From the NCBI GenBank assembly GCA_017302655.1, contig JAFLDE010000033.1:1-38246 (forward strand): DNA of 38,246 bases. Direction: 5' to 3'. Of this stretch, positions 24,388-34,172 are shown piece after piece; position 1 is the first letter of the stretch; each line of letters starts with the position of its first letter. The position numbers and the translations under genes were made by a program. Below the pieces are notes generated by a model. The model was not told where the DNA came from. It was given only the letters and a program-made list of their open reading frames with translations, and searched no databases. Source of the stretch: Burkholderiales bacterium. GTDB taxonomy: Bacteria; Pseudomonadota; Gammaproteobacteria; Burkholderiales; Burkholderiaceae_C.

Positions 24388-25566
24388 TTACTTCGCGCGC
24401 GCGGCTGCCATCTCGGCTGGCTGCACGATCTGGCCCGTCTGGTTGGACCAGCTGTTCTTCGTGTAGGTGATGACGGCAGCCAACTCGGTGTCGCTGAGTT
24501 GCTTCCACGCCGGCATGGCGCCGTTGCCGGCGCCGTTCAGCAGAATGGCCATCTGCTTGCTCTTGTCGGCGTCCAGCACCACGGCCGAGGCATCCAGTGC
24601 CTTGATCGGGCCAGCGCCCTTGCCGCCCGCGCCGTGGCAGGCCGCGCAGTTGGCGGCATACACCTTCTCGCCACGCGCTGCCAGGGCCGCCAGCTCCCAG
24701 ACCTTGCTCGGATCGTCGGCCTTGGCGGCCATCTTCTTTTTCTCGGCATCGACCCAGGCGCTGTAGGCCTCGGCACTCACCACCTTGACATGAATGGGCA
24801 TGTAGGCGTGCTCTTTGCCGCAGAGCTCCGCGCATTGGCCATAGAAGTCGCCCTCTTGTTCAGCCTTGAACCAGGTATCGCGCACGAAGCCGGGAATCGC
24901 GTCCTGCTTCACGCCAAAGGCCGGCACCATCCAGGCGTGGATGACGTCGTTGGCGGTGGTGATGATGCGCACCTTTTTGTTGACCGGCACGACCAGCGGG
25001 TTGTCCACCTTGAGCAGATAGTTGTCAATCTGCTCGGGCTTGCCGCTGTCACTCATCACGCGGTGTGCGGTGTCCAGCGTGGAAAGGAAACCGATGCCCT
25101 CGCCCTCACCCTTGATGTAGTCGTAGCCCCACTTCCACTGGTAGCCGGTGGCCTTGATGGTCAGGTCGGCATTGGTCGTGTCCTTCATCGCCACCACCAC
25201 CTTGGTGGCCGGCAGCGCCATGCCGATGACGATCAGGAAGGGCACCACGGTCCAGGCGATCTCCACCGCCACCGACTCATGGAAGTTGGCCGGTTTGTGG
25301 CCGACGCTCTTGCGGTGCTTGAGGATGGAATAGAACATCACGCCAAACACCGCCACGAAGATCACCGTGCAGATGATCAGCATGAACCAGTGCAGCCACC
25401 ACTGGTCGGCGGCGATCTTCGTCACCCCTTTGGTGACGTTCAGCTGGTTGACACCCGGGCCGCCGGGCAGGTCGTTGACGGCTTGGGCTGCCCCCATCCA
25501 CAACAGAGTGGCGGCGGCTGCCGCGCGGTGCGCGAAGCGTTGCATGAGTTCTTGAAGGTGGTTCAT
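24388..25566 (-). CDS. coxB: Cytochrome c oxidase subunit II with fused cytochrome c domain (caa3 type)
   Basis: 392 residues. Signal peptide (to about residue 29), two membrane helices (about 55-80 and 95-120), the cupredoxin domain with the CuA ligands in DVIHAWMVPAFG and CAELCGKEHAYM, and a C-terminal cytochrome c domain with heme motif CAACH (about 307-311) and distal Met in GNGAMPAWKQLSD. The fused domain lets soluble electron donors hand electrons straight to CuA. ATG 25566 was chosen as it precedes the signal peptide; ATG 25545 is an alternative. It is the first gene of the oxidase operon, with 452 gene-free bases upstream. Confidence 0.96.
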   Translation of the reverse strand: MNHLQELMQRFAHRAAAAATLLWMGAAQAVNDLPGGPGVNQLNVTKGVTKIAADQWWLHWFMLIICTVIFVAVFGVMFYSILKHRKSVGHKPANFHESVAVEIAWTVVPFLIVIGMALPATKVVVAMKDTTNADLTIKATGYQWKWGYDYIKGEGEGIGFLSTLDTAHRVMSDSGKPEQIDNYLLKVDNPLVVPVNKKVRIITTANDVIHAWMVPAFGVKQDAIPGFVRDTWFKAEQEGDFYGQCAELCGKEHAYMPIHVKVVSAEAYSAWVDAEKKKMAAKADDPSKVWELAALAARGEKVYAANCAACHGAGGKGAGPIKALDASAVVLDADKSKQMAILLNGAGNGAMPAWKQLSDTELAAVITYTKNSWSNQTGQIVQPAEMAAARAK

Positions 25567-26018
25567 GGGGCGCGGTGCTGACGTTCGCTGCATCGGCGCA
25601 AGCGGGTCAGGTCCCGTGCCGGATACAGAAGGAGACGACCGTGGCGTCTGCCCAGACTTTGAGCCAAAGCAGAGACGGGCCAAGCGGCCTGAAAACGGGC
25701 GAGATTCTAGCCACAGGCGTCCCTAGGGTTTGTTCTGCGTCAAGGACAAGGCGCCATGGGGCAAGCCCGGAAGAAAGGCGTCAAGCCGGTGCAGTTGTCT
25801 GAACCCTGCCAACCGTGCTTATGCATTGGGCGTCCATGCCATGAAATTGACATCATTCGGTCATGACGACGCGCCGCCCGCCCGCTGAAGGGCAGTGGCC
25901 CCGACAGGGGCTGCGGCTCGCGCGCGCTCGTCTGGGCGACCACCGCCGGCCGCCCGCGAAGTCCGCCTCGCAGCCCCACGCTTCGGCGTCACAGGGCGAG
26001 GCGCAGGCTTCGCCCCCT
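25567..26018. other. Gene-free stretch upstream of coxB
   Basis: No convincing gene on either strand. It should hold the promoter of the cox operon (minus strand): TAGAAT at 25709-25704 is a fair -10, 137 bases before the coxB ATG, though no good -35 was found. At its right end a hairpin, GGGCGA (25994-25999) with TCGCCC (26010-26015), lies just after the stop of the methyltransferase gene and could be its terminator, without a U-tract. Confidence 0.5.
25704..25709 (-). promoter_or_regulatory. Possible -10 element of the cox operon
   Basis: TAGAAT on the minus strand, in the context GGCTAGAATCTCGCC. A near-identical TAGAATCCGCG stands before argJ, supporting it as a local promoter style. No -35 was recognised. 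Confidence 0.3.
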
Positions 26019-27206
26019 TCAGTTCGAGCCCATCAGCAGCGTCTCCAGTTGCTGCTCGCGGATCTTCCAAAACTCCTTGAGCTCCGCGACCTCTCTCGCC
26101 GCCCGCGCATCCCGCGCGGCGTCCACTCGCACTCGGCGCACGGCTTGGATCATCTTGTTCTTCTGCGTGTGCTCCAGCGACACGAATTCAAACACCTGCG
26201 CGTCGTAGCCCCGGCTCTCGAGCAACAGGGCGCGCAGACCATCGGTCAGCATCTCGGCCTCCTGGCCCAGGTGGATGCCATGCCGGAACAGCGGTCGCAG
26301 CATCGATGGCGGCTGCATCTGGCCTCGCAGCTGCTTGTGGCAGCAGGGTGCGCAAAGCATCAGGCGTGCACCCGCCCGGCACCCATGGTGAAGCGCCACG
26401 TCAGTGGCGACGTCGCAGGCATGCAAGGCGATCATCACGTCCAGCGGCTTGACCTGCTGATGGCCGACATCACCTTGCTCGAAGCGCAGGTTGGCGAGCC
26501 CCAACTCGCGCGCCAGCGTTTCGGTCTGCGCCACCAGCTCGTCCCGCAACTCAACGCCCACCACCTCCGAGGGGATGCCGCGCTGAGCCAAGTACAGCGC
26601 CAGCGCAAAGGTGAGGTAAGCCCTTCCGCAGCCGAAGTCGGCCACGCGCAATGGAGCCGTCGCTCGCGTGGCATCGGGCAGCCCTGCCGCTTCGAGGCCG
26701 CGCTCGAACAGCGCCACAAAGTGGTTGATCTGCTTCCACTTGCGCGCCATCGCCGGCACCGGCCGGCCCATTGCGTCAGCGAGGCCAAGCGCAGCCCAGA
26801 CCGGGTGCGAGAGATCCAAGGCGCGCCGCTTGATCCGGTCGTGGTCGGGCTGGGCGGGCTCCGCGGGCGAAGTTTGGCCCTTGTGGCGCACCAGCTTCCA
26901 GCCACCTTTTCGCGCCTGGTCGAGCTGCCAGTGCCCGCTGGTGCTCCACAAAGCCGCGCTACGCCAGCCTTGCGCCAGCAGGGCCGCCACACGATCCGGC
27001 CCTTCGGCAGCGGGCCAGTTCTCCGTCAGATCCTTGGTTGGGTGTTTCCAGACCGCCTGCCAGAACGCCCCGCCGCGCAGCTGCACCGGACGCAGATGTA
27101 CCCGCTGAGCCCCCCCTGCTTCGGGCGGCTGGGTGAGCTGCAGGCGCGCCAAGTCGGGGGCGGCGCAGAGAGCAAGAAAGGCGCACAGCGCGTCGTCATC
27201 AGGCAT
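26019..27206 (-). CDS. SAM-dependent methyltransferase (Methyltransf_32-like)
   Basis: 395 residues. The C-terminal half is a Rossmann methyltransferase: SAM-binding VADFGCGRAYLTFALALYLA (about residue 190), VVGVELRDELV, DVMIALHACDVATDVAL and the Cys-rich LMLCAPCCHKQL typical of the PF13679 family. The N-terminal half (TQPPEAGGAQRVHLRPVQLR, WKHPTKDLTENW) is less clear and may bind the substrate, perhaps RNA. The ATG at 27206 is used; the longer frame to 27449 runs into the divergent gene and is unlikely. It diverges from the membrane protein gene at 27242. Substrate unknown. Confidence 0.8.
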   Translation of the reverse strand: MPDDDALCAFLALCAAPDLARLQLTQPPEAGGAQRVHLRPVQLRGGAFWQAVWKHPTKDLTENWPAAEGPDRVAALLAQGWRSAALWSTSGHWQLDQARKGGWKLVRHKGQTSPAEPAQPDHDRIKRRALDLSHPVWAALGLADAMGRPVPAMARKWKQINHFVALFERGLEAAGLPDATRATAPLRVADFGCGRAYLTFALALYLAQRGIPSEVVGVELRDELVAQTETLARELGLANLRFEQGDVGHQQVKPLDVMIALHACDVATDVALHHGCRAGARLMLCAPCCHKQLRGQMQPPSMLRPLFRHGIHLGQEAEMLTDGLRALLLESRGYDAQVFEFVSLEHTQKNKMIQAVRRVRVDAARDARAAREVAELKEFWKIREQQLETLLMGSN

Positions 27207-27241
27207 AGGCACGATTGTCCCGCCACTACCATGGGGACTGC

Positions 27242-28555
27242 ATGAACGCCCCCAGCCTCGAACAGATCGTCGAAGCAGTTCTGCGCTGGCAGCACGCCCA
27301 CCCGCTGGCGCAGCGACTGCACAGTTCGCAGGTGCAGGGCATTGGCCTCGTAGCGCTGCCGTTCGCGCGCAGTGAAGAGGCGCCCCCCTCTGTTGGTTGG
27401 CGGCGCTGGCGCGATCGACTGCCCGCTCGCTTGCGGCCGGCGCCCGCACCGCCCGCCACGTTCAGCGAAGCCTTTATCGATGGCATTTCTCCTGCCAGCG
27501 CGGCGCACTTCGCGCAGCGCCACGGAGCCGAGTCTGTCGAAGGCGCCGAAGATTGGCCGCAACGCCGTATCGAGGTGGACAGCGAACGCGCTGCACTGGC
27601 AGGTGGCTGGCCCTACGAAAGATGGCTGGCCACTGCGGCCCTGGATGACAGACGAGGAATAAGGCACCGCCTGCTGATCGGCCTGCAAGCCGGCGCACAA
27701 GGGCCCCTGGAGGTGCTGGGCAGCCGGCATCTTGAACCGAAGCGCTGGGGTGCCTTGATGGCGCTGAGCCTGGCCCTAGGCCTCGCCGCCTTCATGGGCT
27801 TGCGTGGCAACGGGGCCGCCCCCCCCGAAGTTCGCGTGAGTGGCTCCGTGGCAGGTGCATCGGCACCACTGGGAGCCGCATCCGTTTCGGCGGAGGTTGC
27901 CCTTCCGGCGTCCGCTGCATCGGATGCACCTGCCTCAACAGCCCCTGCGTCGACACCTGCAAGCCTGCCGCTGACGGCGGCCGGCAGCTTGAGCCCCTCC
28001 TTACCCTCGCCCTCCGCAGCTTCCAGCCAACCCGGTCAGGCACTGAGTCGAATGTCCGAGGCCCCCTTCGACATCCGGCCGCAGATTGGGCGCCAACGCC
28101 CTGATGCAGCGCCACGCCCACCCTTGCTGCGCAGCGCTCCCGCTTCGATAGGCGCGGCCGCGCCCGAGGCCCCTGCAAGCCCAGAGCGGCCCGCCGCACC
28201 GGCCGGCGCGGAGTCACTGCCTGGTTCGGTCGCGCAGCCCAATGTGGAGGGTCCGTATCAAGGAGCCCGGCAGCCCGAGCAAGTGAAACCGCGCTGGGCG
28301 ACGCCTGGGCAGACCACCCTGGCGCTGGTCAGCCAGCCCTTCGCTCGAAAGGAGGAAGCCGAGGCCATGCTGGCTCGCATGCGCGAGCACCTGACCACGA
28401 CATTGCAAGCAGGGGCTGCCTTGGATGGCGGGGTATTCGCATCACCGCAAGGGCACCGCGCCGCCGTTTGGCCCTTCGGCAGCCGCGAAGAAGCGGCCAT
28501 CGTCAATGCCACCATGGTGGCACGCGGATGGCGGACGCGGGCTGTGGACTTCTAG
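27242..28555 (+). CDS. Single-pass membrane protein with Pro/Ala/Ser-rich linker and SPOR-like end
   Basis: 437 residues, not assigned to a named family. Residues about 1-175 form a cytoplasmic domain (MNAPSLEQIVEAVLRWQHAH at the start), then one membrane helix (about 180-200, WGALMALSLALGLAAFMGL), a long low-complexity linker rich in Ala, Ser and Pro, and a C-terminal segment of about 75 residues (TLALVSQPFARKEEAEAMLARM ... RAAVWPFGSREEAAIVNATM) whose two repeats resemble a SPOR peptidoglycan-binding fold. If so it would sit in the inner membrane with the linker crossing the periplasm to the cell wall. It ends 9 bases from the convergent argJ gene. Expression and role cannot be told. Confidence 0.65.
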   Translation: MNAPSLEQIVEAVLRWQHAHPLAQRLHSSQVQGIGLVALPFARSEEAPPSVGWRRWRDRLPARLRPAPAPPATFSEAFIDGISPASAAHFAQRHGAESVEGAEDWPQRRIEVDSERAALAGGWPYERWLATAALDDRRGIRHRLLIGLQAGAQGPLEVLGSRHLEPKRWGALMALSLALGLAAFMGLRGNGAAPPEVRVSGSVAGASAPLGAASVSAEVALPASAASDAPASTAPASTPASLPLTAAGSLSPSLPSPSAASSQPGQALSRMSEAPFDIRPQIGRQRPDAAPRPPLLRSAPASIGAAAPEAPASPERPAAPAGAESLPGSVAQPNVEGPYQGARQPEQVKPRWATPGQTTLALVSQPFARKEEAEAMLARMREHLTTTLQAGAALDGGVFASPQGHRAAVWPFGSREEAAIVNATMVARGWRTRAVDF

Positions 28556-28564
28556 ACCGACCCT

Positions 28565-29797
28565 TCAGGACCGGTAGTCAGCGTTGATGCGAACGTAGTC
28601 TTCGCTGAAATCGCAAGTCCACACCGTGCTGACTGCGCTGCCGCGATGCAGATGCACGCGCACCTCGATCTCTGCCGCTTGCATCACGCGCGCCGCTTCT
28701 GCTTCCACGTACTGCGGATGACGCCCGCCCCCCGTGACGACATGGACCTCACCCAAGTGGAGGTCGATGAGACTTTGATCCAGGTCACCAATGCCCGCGT
28801 ATCCCACCGCGGCCAGGATGCGCCCCAGATTGGGGTCACTCGCGTAGAAGGCCGTCTTCACCAGCGGCGAGTGGGCGATGGCGCAAGCAGCCAGTCGGCA
28901 CTCGGCTTCGTCGCGGCCGCCCTCCACGGTGATGCTGATGAACTTGGTCGCCCCTTCTCCGTCACGCACGATGGCCTGGGCCAGTTCGACCGCCAATTCG
29001 CGCAGAGCTGCAACGAAGGCCTGCGCGTCCGCTGACGAGGCCTCCAGCAAGGGCGCATGCCCAGCCGCCTGGGTGGCCACGGTGATGAAGCAGTCGTTGG
29101 TGGAGGTGTCGCCATCGATCGTGATGCGGTTGAAAGACGCATCGGCCGCCTCGCAGGTGAAGCGCTGCAGCAGTTCAGCGCTGATGCAGGCGTCCGTGGC
29201 GATGAAGCCCAGCATGGTGGCCATGTTCGGGCGGATCATGCCGGCGCCTTTGGCGATGCCGGTCAAGGTGACGGCCTGTCCCTGGATGAGGACGCGACGC
29301 GAAGCCGCCTTGGGCTGCGTGTCGGTTGTCATGATGGCTTGCGCAGCTTCCAACCAGGCGTCGTCGCGCGCCGCGGCCACCGCCGCGGGTAGCGCTGCCT
29401 CGATGCGATCAACGGGAAGGGTCTCCATGATCACACCCGTCGAAAATGGGAGCACCTGGCTGGGACTCAACTGCAGCGCCTGCGCCACGCTGGCGCAGCT
29501 GCGACGGGCACGGACCAGGCCATCGGCCCCGGTGCCGGCATTGGCATTGCCCGTATTGATGAGCAGGGCGCGAATGCCCTGTGGCTGCACCGCCAGGTGC
29601 TCGCGACAGACCTGCACCGGCGCGGCGCAGAAGCGGTTGCTGGTGAACACGCCGGCGACCACACTGCCTTCGGCGAGCAGCCAGACCGAGAGGTCGCGCC
29701 GCCCAGCCTTGCGAACCCCGGCCATGGCAGTGCCGATGCGCACGCCACGCACGGGCTGCAGGTTCTCGGCCTTGGGCAGGGGAAGGTTGACGGGCAT
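28565..29797 (-). CDS. argJ: Glutamate N-acetyltransferase / ornithine acetyltransferase ArgJ
   Basis: 410 residues. Transfers acetyl from N-acetylornithine to glutamate in the cyclic arginine pathway, and may also use acetyl-CoA. The precursor cleaves itself before the nucleophile Thr in [15 protein letters not shown]. Also seen: [11 protein letters not shown] near residue 80, [16 protein letters not shown], and [19 protein letters not shown] stands before the ATG. TAGAAT at 29831-29826 is a good -10 about 30 bases upstream. In betaproteobacteria argJ is often near secA, as here. Confidence 0.97.
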   Translation of the reverse strand: MPVNLPLPKAENLQPVRGVRIGTAMAGVRKAGRRDLSVWLLAEGSVVAGVFTSNRFCAAPVQVCREHLAVQPQGIRALLINTGNANAGTGADGLVRARRSCASVAQALQLSPSQVLPFSTGVIMETLPVDRIEAALPAAVAAARDDAWLEAAQAIMTTDTQPKAASRRVLIQGQAVTLTGIAKGAGMIRPNMATMLGFIATDACISAELLQRFTCEAADASFNRITIDGDTSTNDCFITVATQAAGHAPLLEASSADAQAFVAALRELAVELAQAIVRDGEGATKFISITVEGGRDEAECRLAACAIAHSPLVKTAFYASDPNLGRILAAVGYAGIGDLDQSLIDLHLGEVHVVTGGGRHPQYVEAEAARVMQAAEIEVRVHLHRGSAVSTVWTCDFSEDYVRINADYRS

Positions 29798-29825
29798 GGT
29801 GGCGCTCCAAGGATCAGGGGCGCGG

Positions 29826-29831
29826 ATTCTA
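29826..29831 (-). promoter_or_regulatory. Likely -10 element of argJ
   Basis: TAGAAT on the minus strand, with a start point expected near 29819 and about 22 bases of leader before the ATG. It lies immediately after the terminator of the PEP-CTERM gene, so argJ has its own transcript. Confidence 0.45.
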
Positions 29832-29837
29832 GAAACG

Positions 29838-29864
29838 GCGAAGCCCGGTCAGACCGGGCTTCGC
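29838..29864 (-). terminator. Strong terminator after the PEP-CTERM pair
   Basis: GCGAAGCCCGGT and ACCGGGCTTCGC form a perfect 12-bp stem with a 3-base loop. On the minus strand it is followed by CGTTTCT. It ends the PEP-CTERM transcript and separates it from argJ. Confidence 0.9.
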
Positions 29865-29893
29865 ATGCGGAGTCGCTGAGCTGGATGTGCGGT

Positions 29894-30538
29894 TCAGGCC
29901 TTGCGTCGCTTGACGAATGCGACCAAACCCAGACCCCCAAGCAGGAGTGCGTAGCTTGAAGGTTCCGGCACCGGCGTGGCCACCACCAGATCCTGGAAGC
30001 TGCTGCTCGAGAGGCGCTGGATGTCGTAGAGGGCCGGGCCGACGTAGGCGGCGGCTGCCGTCAGGTAGCTGCTGGCCAGCGCCGCAAAGGCGCTGTTGTC
30101 CGCAGCCGTGCTGGTGCGCGTCAGGTACAGGAACTTGAAGGCACCGGCATTCAAATCGAGCGGCGTGCCGCTCGCTTCGCCGATCACTTCCCAAACAGCG
30201 ATTTGAAATGCGCCGCGCTGGTAAGCCGTGCTCAGGCCGGCGTAGCTGCTGGAGAAGAGTCCTTGCAGGAGCTGAGCCTGATCACCGCCGAAGCTGCCCA
30301 GCGTGTAGCTGACGGCGCCGTCCGCAGCCACCGCATGGCTCTGCGTGGGCTCGACGCAGAACGCCTCATAGGACTTGCCCTGGCTGTCCAGGTAATGCAT
30401 GGCGCCGCCCACGAAGCGGCTCGTGAGGTTGGTGTAGGCCGATTGGCCGGACTTACCGGTGTAAGTGAGCGAGAGGTCGGCAGCCTGGGCGGCCAAGCCG
30501 AGCGAACCCAGCAACAGGGCGATGGCGGTCTTGTTCAT
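29894..30538 (-). CDS. PEP-CTERM sorted exported protein (first in from argJ)
   Basis: 214 residues. Signal peptide (MNKTAIALLLGSLGLAAQA), a mature domain of about 165 residues, and the C-terminal sorting signal: VPEPSS, a hydrophobic helix (YALLLGGLGLVAFV) and a basic end (KRRKA). PEP-CTERM proteins are processed by exosortase and linked to exopolysaccharide or biofilm in many environmental proteobacteria. The mature domain (GGAMHYLDSQGKSYEAFCVEPTQ ... GAFQIAVWEVIGEASG) resembles thioester-like or surface adhesion domains seen in other PEP-CTERM proteins, but the role is unknown. It follows a second PEP-CTERM gene after 24 bases. Confidence 0.88.
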   Translation of the reverse strand: MNKTAIALLLGSLGLAAQAADLSLTYTGKSGQSAYTNLTSRFVGGAMHYLDSQGKSYEAFCVEPTQSHAVAADGAVSYTLGSFGGDQAQLLQGLFSSSYAGLSTAYQRGAFQIAVWEVIGEASGTPLDLNAGAFKFLYLTRTSTAADNSAFAALASSYLTAAAAYVGPALYDIQRLSSSSFQDLVVATPVPEPSSYALLLGGLGLVAFVKRRKA

Positions 30539-30562
30539 GACGTCTGGTTCCAGTCGGGGTGG

Positions 30563-31117
30563 TCAGGCCTTTCGGCGCGTGCGGGCTGCAACCAGCCCGG
30601 CCAGCAGCACCAGGCCTAGAGCGGCTGGTTCGGGCACGCGGTTTTGCAGCGGGACCCCCACCAAATCGTAGGAAGACCACAACTTGTTGTCGGCATCGCG
30701 ACCATAGACCAACACGGACCAGGAGCCAGCGCCCAGCAGCACGGGATCGAACTCGTAGCTGCCAAGGCTGTCGACCTCGCTGCCGAATGCCTGCTGCGAA
30801 GCGCCCATCCAGCGCAACTGGGTGCCATCGTCCGTGGCATCGAAACTCAGGCTACCGCTGTCGTGCAGGAACACGACGCGGTCGATGGAGAAATCGCCGC
30901 TGGCACTGCCCTCGGTGAGGGTGCGCAGGGTGAAGCGGTAGCTGCCGCCCTGGTTCAGGAATGGCAGTTCATGAAGATGTTCGAAGGCACCAGAGATGCC
31001 CTCATCCGGATCCACCACATCGTCCGACGACAAGGTGATGCTGGCAGCCTGGCCATCTGCAGGAAGCAACAGAGCCGAAGCCAGGAATAGCGGGGAAAGG
31101 ATGGGTCGGAAGTCCAC
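30563..31117 (-). CDS. PEP-CTERM sorted exported protein (upstream of the pair)
   Basis: 184 residues from a GTG at 31117, chosen because GGAG stands 7 bases before it and a clean signal peptide starts there (FRPILSPLFLASALLLPADG). The frame is open to 31195 but the extra part has no signal character. The mature domain has a beta-rich, DVVDPDEG... and YRFTLRTLTEGSASGDFSID pattern, like other FxDxF-type PEP-CTERM proteins. The sorting signal is VPEP followed by AALGLVLLAGLVAA and RTRRKA. Likely co-transcribed with the next PEP-CTERM gene. No exosortase gene is in the window. Confidence 0.85.
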   Translation of the reverse strand: MDFRPILSPLFLASALLLPADGQAASITLSSDDVVDPDEGISGAFEHLHELPFLNQGGSYRFTLRTLTEGSASGDFSIDRVVFLHDSGSLSFDATDDGTQLRWMGASQQAFGSEVDSLGSYEFDPVLLGAGSWSVLVYGRDADNKLWSSYDLVGVPLQNRVPEPAALGLVLLAGLVAARTRRKA

Positions 31118-31233
31118 TTTTAGTCTCCGGTTGGCACAAGTGCCTTGAAACCTTTTGATGGACTTCATTCTGGGGGGGCGCGGCCTGAAACGCATCCCCT
31201 ACCCAGGTTGAACGCCGCGAACAATCGCACACC

Positions 31234-31273
31234 CGCCAGAAGAAACCCCCGACTTGCGGGGGCTGATCTGGCG
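31234..31273 (-). terminator. Terminator after secA
   Basis: CCCCCG (31246-31251) pairs with CGGGGG (31257-31262), and on the minus strand is followed by TTTCTTCT. An outer pair, CGCCAGA (31234-31240) and TCTGGCG (31267-31273), could extend it. It starts right at the secA stop. Confidence 0.88.
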
Positions 31274-34018
31274 TCAGGCGAGTTTGCCGTGACAGTGTTT
31301 GAACTTCTTTCCGCTGCCGCAGGGGCAGGGGTCGTTGCGCCCCACGCCGGGGTAGCGCTGCGGCAGGGTGGCCGGGTCGACCTCCTGCGAGACCGAGCCG
31401 TCCTCGTTCGGGTGCGTGTACGTGACGTTGCGAACCTGCTCGGCCTGACGTGCCGCGGCTTCGGCGGCGGCCTGGGCCTCGTCCTGGGATTGGATGCGCA
31501 CGTTCATCATCACCCGCGTCACCTCCATCTTCACCGTGTCGAGCAACTGCCCGAACAGTTCGAAGGCCTCGCGCTTGTACTCTTGCTTGGGATTCTTCTG
31601 CGCGTAGCCGCGCAGGTGGATGCCCTGGCGCAGGTAATCGAGCGCAGCCAGATGCTCCCGCCAGCGGTGGTCGATGCTTTGCAGCAGCACCATGCGCATG
31701 AAGGGCAGGAGGTTTTCGGCGCCGATCTGCTCGACCTTTCGGCCAAAAGACTCATTGCCTGCCTTGATCACGCTGGCGAGCACGTCGTCATCCGTGTAGG
31801 CGTCGGCGGCCTGCGCCGTTTCGACCAGCGGCAAATCAAGCTGCATGTCGTCCTTCAGCTGCTGCTGAAGCGCCGGCAGGTTCCACTGCTCTTCCAGACT
31901 TTCGGCCGGGACGTGCTGGCGCACGATATCGGTGAGCGCCCCTTCGCGCAGCAAGGCGATCTGAGGCAGCAGATCCTTGGCCTCCAGGATGCTCGATCGC
32001 TGCTGGTAGATGACTTTGCGCTGGTCGTTGGCGACGTCGTCGTACTCGAGCAGCTGCTTGCGGATGTCGAAGTTGCGCGCCTCGACCTTGCGCTGCGCGC
32101 CTTCGATCGAGCGGCTAACGATGCCCGCTTCGATCGCCTCGCCATCGGGCATCTTCAGGCGCTCCATGATCGCCTTCACGCGCTCGCCAGCGAAGATGCG
32201 CATCAGCTGGTCGTCCAGGCTCAGGTAGAAGCGGCTGGCGCCCGGATCGCCTTGGCGACCCGAGCGGCCGCGCAGCTGGTTGTCGATGCGGCGGCTCTCG
32301 TGGCGCTCGGTGCTGATCACTCGCAGGCCACCGGCGGCCTTGACCTGTTCGTGCAGGCCCTGCCACTCGGCATGCAGCGTCTCGATGCGGCGCGCCTTTT
32401 CGTCGGCAGGAATGGTGTCATCGGCCTCGAGGATCTGCACCTGCTTCTCGACATTGCCACCCAGCACGATGTCCGTGCCGCGGCCGGCCATGTTGGTGGC
32501 GATGGTGATGGTCCCCGGGCGACCCGCCTGGGCAATGATCTCCGCCTCCTTGGTGTGTTGCTTCGCGTTCAGCACCTGGTGCGGCAGCTTCGCTTCGTTG
32601 AGCAGGCGGGAGACGATCTCCGAGTTCTCGATCGAGGTCGTGCCCACCAAGCAGGGCTGGCCGCGCTCATGGCTGGCGCGAATGTCCTTGATGACCGCCT
32701 CGTACTTCTCACGCGTGGTCTTGTAGACCAGATCCAGCTCGTCCTTGCGCACCGTCGGTCGGTTCGGCGGAATGACCACCGTCTCCAGACCGTAGATCTC
32801 CTGGAACTCGTAGGCTTCGGTGTCGGCCGTACCGGTCATGCCGCCCAGCTTGCCGTACATGCGGAAGTAATTCTGGAAGGTGATCGAGGCCAGGGTTTGG
32901 TTCTCGGCCTGGATCTTCACGCCTTCCTTGGCCTCGACGGCCTGGTGTAGTCCGTCGCTCCAGCGGCGGCCGGTCATCAGCCGGCCGGTGAATTCGTCGA
33001 CGATCACCACTTCGCCGCCCTGCACCACGTAATGCGTGTCCTTCTGGAACACATGGTGCGCGCGCAAGGAGGCGTACAGGTGGTGCACCAGGGTGATGTA
33101 TTGCGGGTCGTAAAGGCTGGCACCGGCAGGCAGCAAGCCTTCCAGGCTGAGCAGTTGCTCCGCCTTCTCATGACCGTCCTCGGTCAGGTAGATCTGGTGC
33201 GACTTCTCGTCGACCGTGAAGTCGCCCGGCTCGATCACGCCTTCGCCTGTGCGCGGATCGGCCTCGCCAATCTGCTTCTTCAGCGTGGGCGCGACACGGT
33301 TGATGTGCAGGTAGAGCTCCGTCTGATCCTCCGCTTGGCCGCTGATGATCAGCGGCGTGCGGGCTTCGTCGATGAGGATGGAGTCCACCTCGTCCACGAT
33401 GGCAAAGGACAGTCCCCGCTGCACGCGATCCTCCACGTCCTGGACCATGTTGTCGCGCAGGTAATCAAAGCCGTACTCGTTGTTCGTGCCGTAGGTGATG
33501 TCCGCGCGATAGGCAGCCTGCTTTTGTTCCCGCTCCATCTGGGGCAGGTTGATGCCCACGGTCAAGCCAAGGAAGTTGTACAACTTGCCCATCCACTCCG
33601 CATCGCGCCGTGCGAGGTAATCGTTCACCGTCACCACGTGCACGCCTTTGCCGGTCAAGGCATTCAGGTACACCGGCAAGGTGGCCATGAGGGTCTTGCC
33701 CTCACCGGTGCGCATCTCTGCGATCTTGCCGTCGTTGAGCACCATCCCGCCGATCAGTTGGACGTCGAAGTGGCGCATCTTCAGGGCGCGCTTGCTGCCT
33801 TCGCGCACCACGGCGAAGGCCTCCGGCAACAGCGCGTCAACCGACTCACCCGCCGCGCTCCGTTCCTTCAGCAGCCGGGTTTGGTCGCGCAGCTGCTCGT
33901 CGTCCATGGCCTCGTAGCGCCCCTCCAACGCATTTATGGCAGCCACCTTCCGGCGGTACTGACGCAACAGTCGTTCATTGCGGCTGCCAAACAGGCGGGT
34001 CAGGAAGGAGGGCAACAT
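31274..34018 (-). CDS. secA: Preprotein translocase ATPase SecA
   Basis: 914 residues, full length. It drives unfolded preproteins through SecYEG. Seen: Walker A in [36 protein letters not shown] (Walker B), the preprotein cross-linking region, [23 protein letters not shown], the [11 protein letters not shown] arginine fingers, the scaffold and wing regions, and the C-terminal SecB/zinc-binding [14 protein letters not shown]. It is divergent from the DUF721 gene, and TAAACT on the minus strand at 34150-34145 may be its -10. No SecM-like regulator is seen. Confidence 0.98.
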   Translation of the reverse strand: MLPSFLTRLFGSRNERLLRQYRRKVAAINALEGRYEAMDDEQLRDQTRLLKERSAAGESVDALLPEAFAVVREGSKRALKMRHFDVQLIGGMVLNDGKIAEMRTGEGKTLMATLPVYLNALTGKGVHVVTVNDYLARRDAEWMGKLYNFLGLTVGINLPQMEREQKQAAYRADITYGTNNEYGFDYLRDNMVQDVEDRVQRGLSFAIVDEVDSILIDEARTPLIISGQAEDQTELYLHINRVAPTLKKQIGEADPRTGEGVIEPGDFTVDEKSHQIYLTEDGHEKAEQLLSLEGLLPAGASLYDPQYITLVHHLYASLRAHHVFQKDTHYVVQGGEVVIVDEFTGRLMTGRRWSDGLHQAVEAKEGVKIQAENQTLASITFQNYFRMYGKLGGMTGTADTEAYEFQEIYGLETVVIPPNRPTVRKDELDLVYKTTREKYEAVIKDIRASHERGQPCLVGTTSIENSEIVSRLLNEAKLPHQVLNAKQHTKEAEIIAQAGRPGTITIATNMAGRGTDIVLGGNVEKQVQILEADDTIPADEKARRIETLHAEWQGLHEQVKAAGGLRVISTERHESRRIDNQLRGRSGRQGDPGASRFYLSLDDQLMRIFAGERVKAIMERLKMPDGEAIEAGIVSRSIEGAQRKVEARNFDIRKQLLEYDDVANDQRKVIYQQRSSILEAKDLLPQIALLREGALTDIVRQHVPAESLEEQWNLPALQQQLKDDMQLDLPLVETAQAADAYTDDDVLASVIKAGNESFGRKVEQIGAENLLPFMRMVLLQSIDHRWREHLAALDYLRQGIHLRGYAQKNPKQEYKREAFELFGQLLDTVKMEVTRVMMNVRIQSQDEAQAAAEAAARQAEQVRNVTYTHPNEDGSVSQEVDPATLPQRYPGVGRNDPCPCGSGKKFKHCHGKLA

Positions 34019-34144
34019 GGCGACGATTCAGGAGAGGCGGGGAGCCGGCGCACGCCGGCAAGTCGACAGGCGCAGATGAGGCGGGCGCAGTCGCTTTTCA
34101 AGGCTCACCAGCCCTTGGCGGGGCATGGCGGCGCAAAGCGCGGC

Positions 34145-34166
34145 AGTTTAGCAGCGCCACTACACT
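34145..34166. promoter_or_regulatory. Divergent -10 elements between secA and the DUF721 gene
   Basis: TAAACT (minus strand, 34150-34145) faces secA, and TACACT (plus strand, 34161-34166) faces the DUF721 gene. The latter is 6 bases before the GTG start, so that mRNA would be leaderless. No good -35 elements were seen. Confidence 0.35.
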
Positions 34167-34172
34167 GATTCC

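Noticed and set aside
23017-25581. 854-residue open frame antisense to coxA and coxB
   Set aside because: His/Asp/Gly-rich translation of the complement of highly conserved oxidase genes.
25863-27245. 460-residue open frame opposite the methyltransferase gene
   Set aside because: The minus strand encodes a clear SAM-binding domain here; the plus frame has no recognisable domain.
28775-28788. FNR-like TTGATCCAGGTCAC
   Set aside because: Inside argJ coding sequence, imperfect, with no gene start nearby.
31145-32950. 601-residue open frame antisense to secA
   Set aside because: Opposite conserved secA; no motifs.
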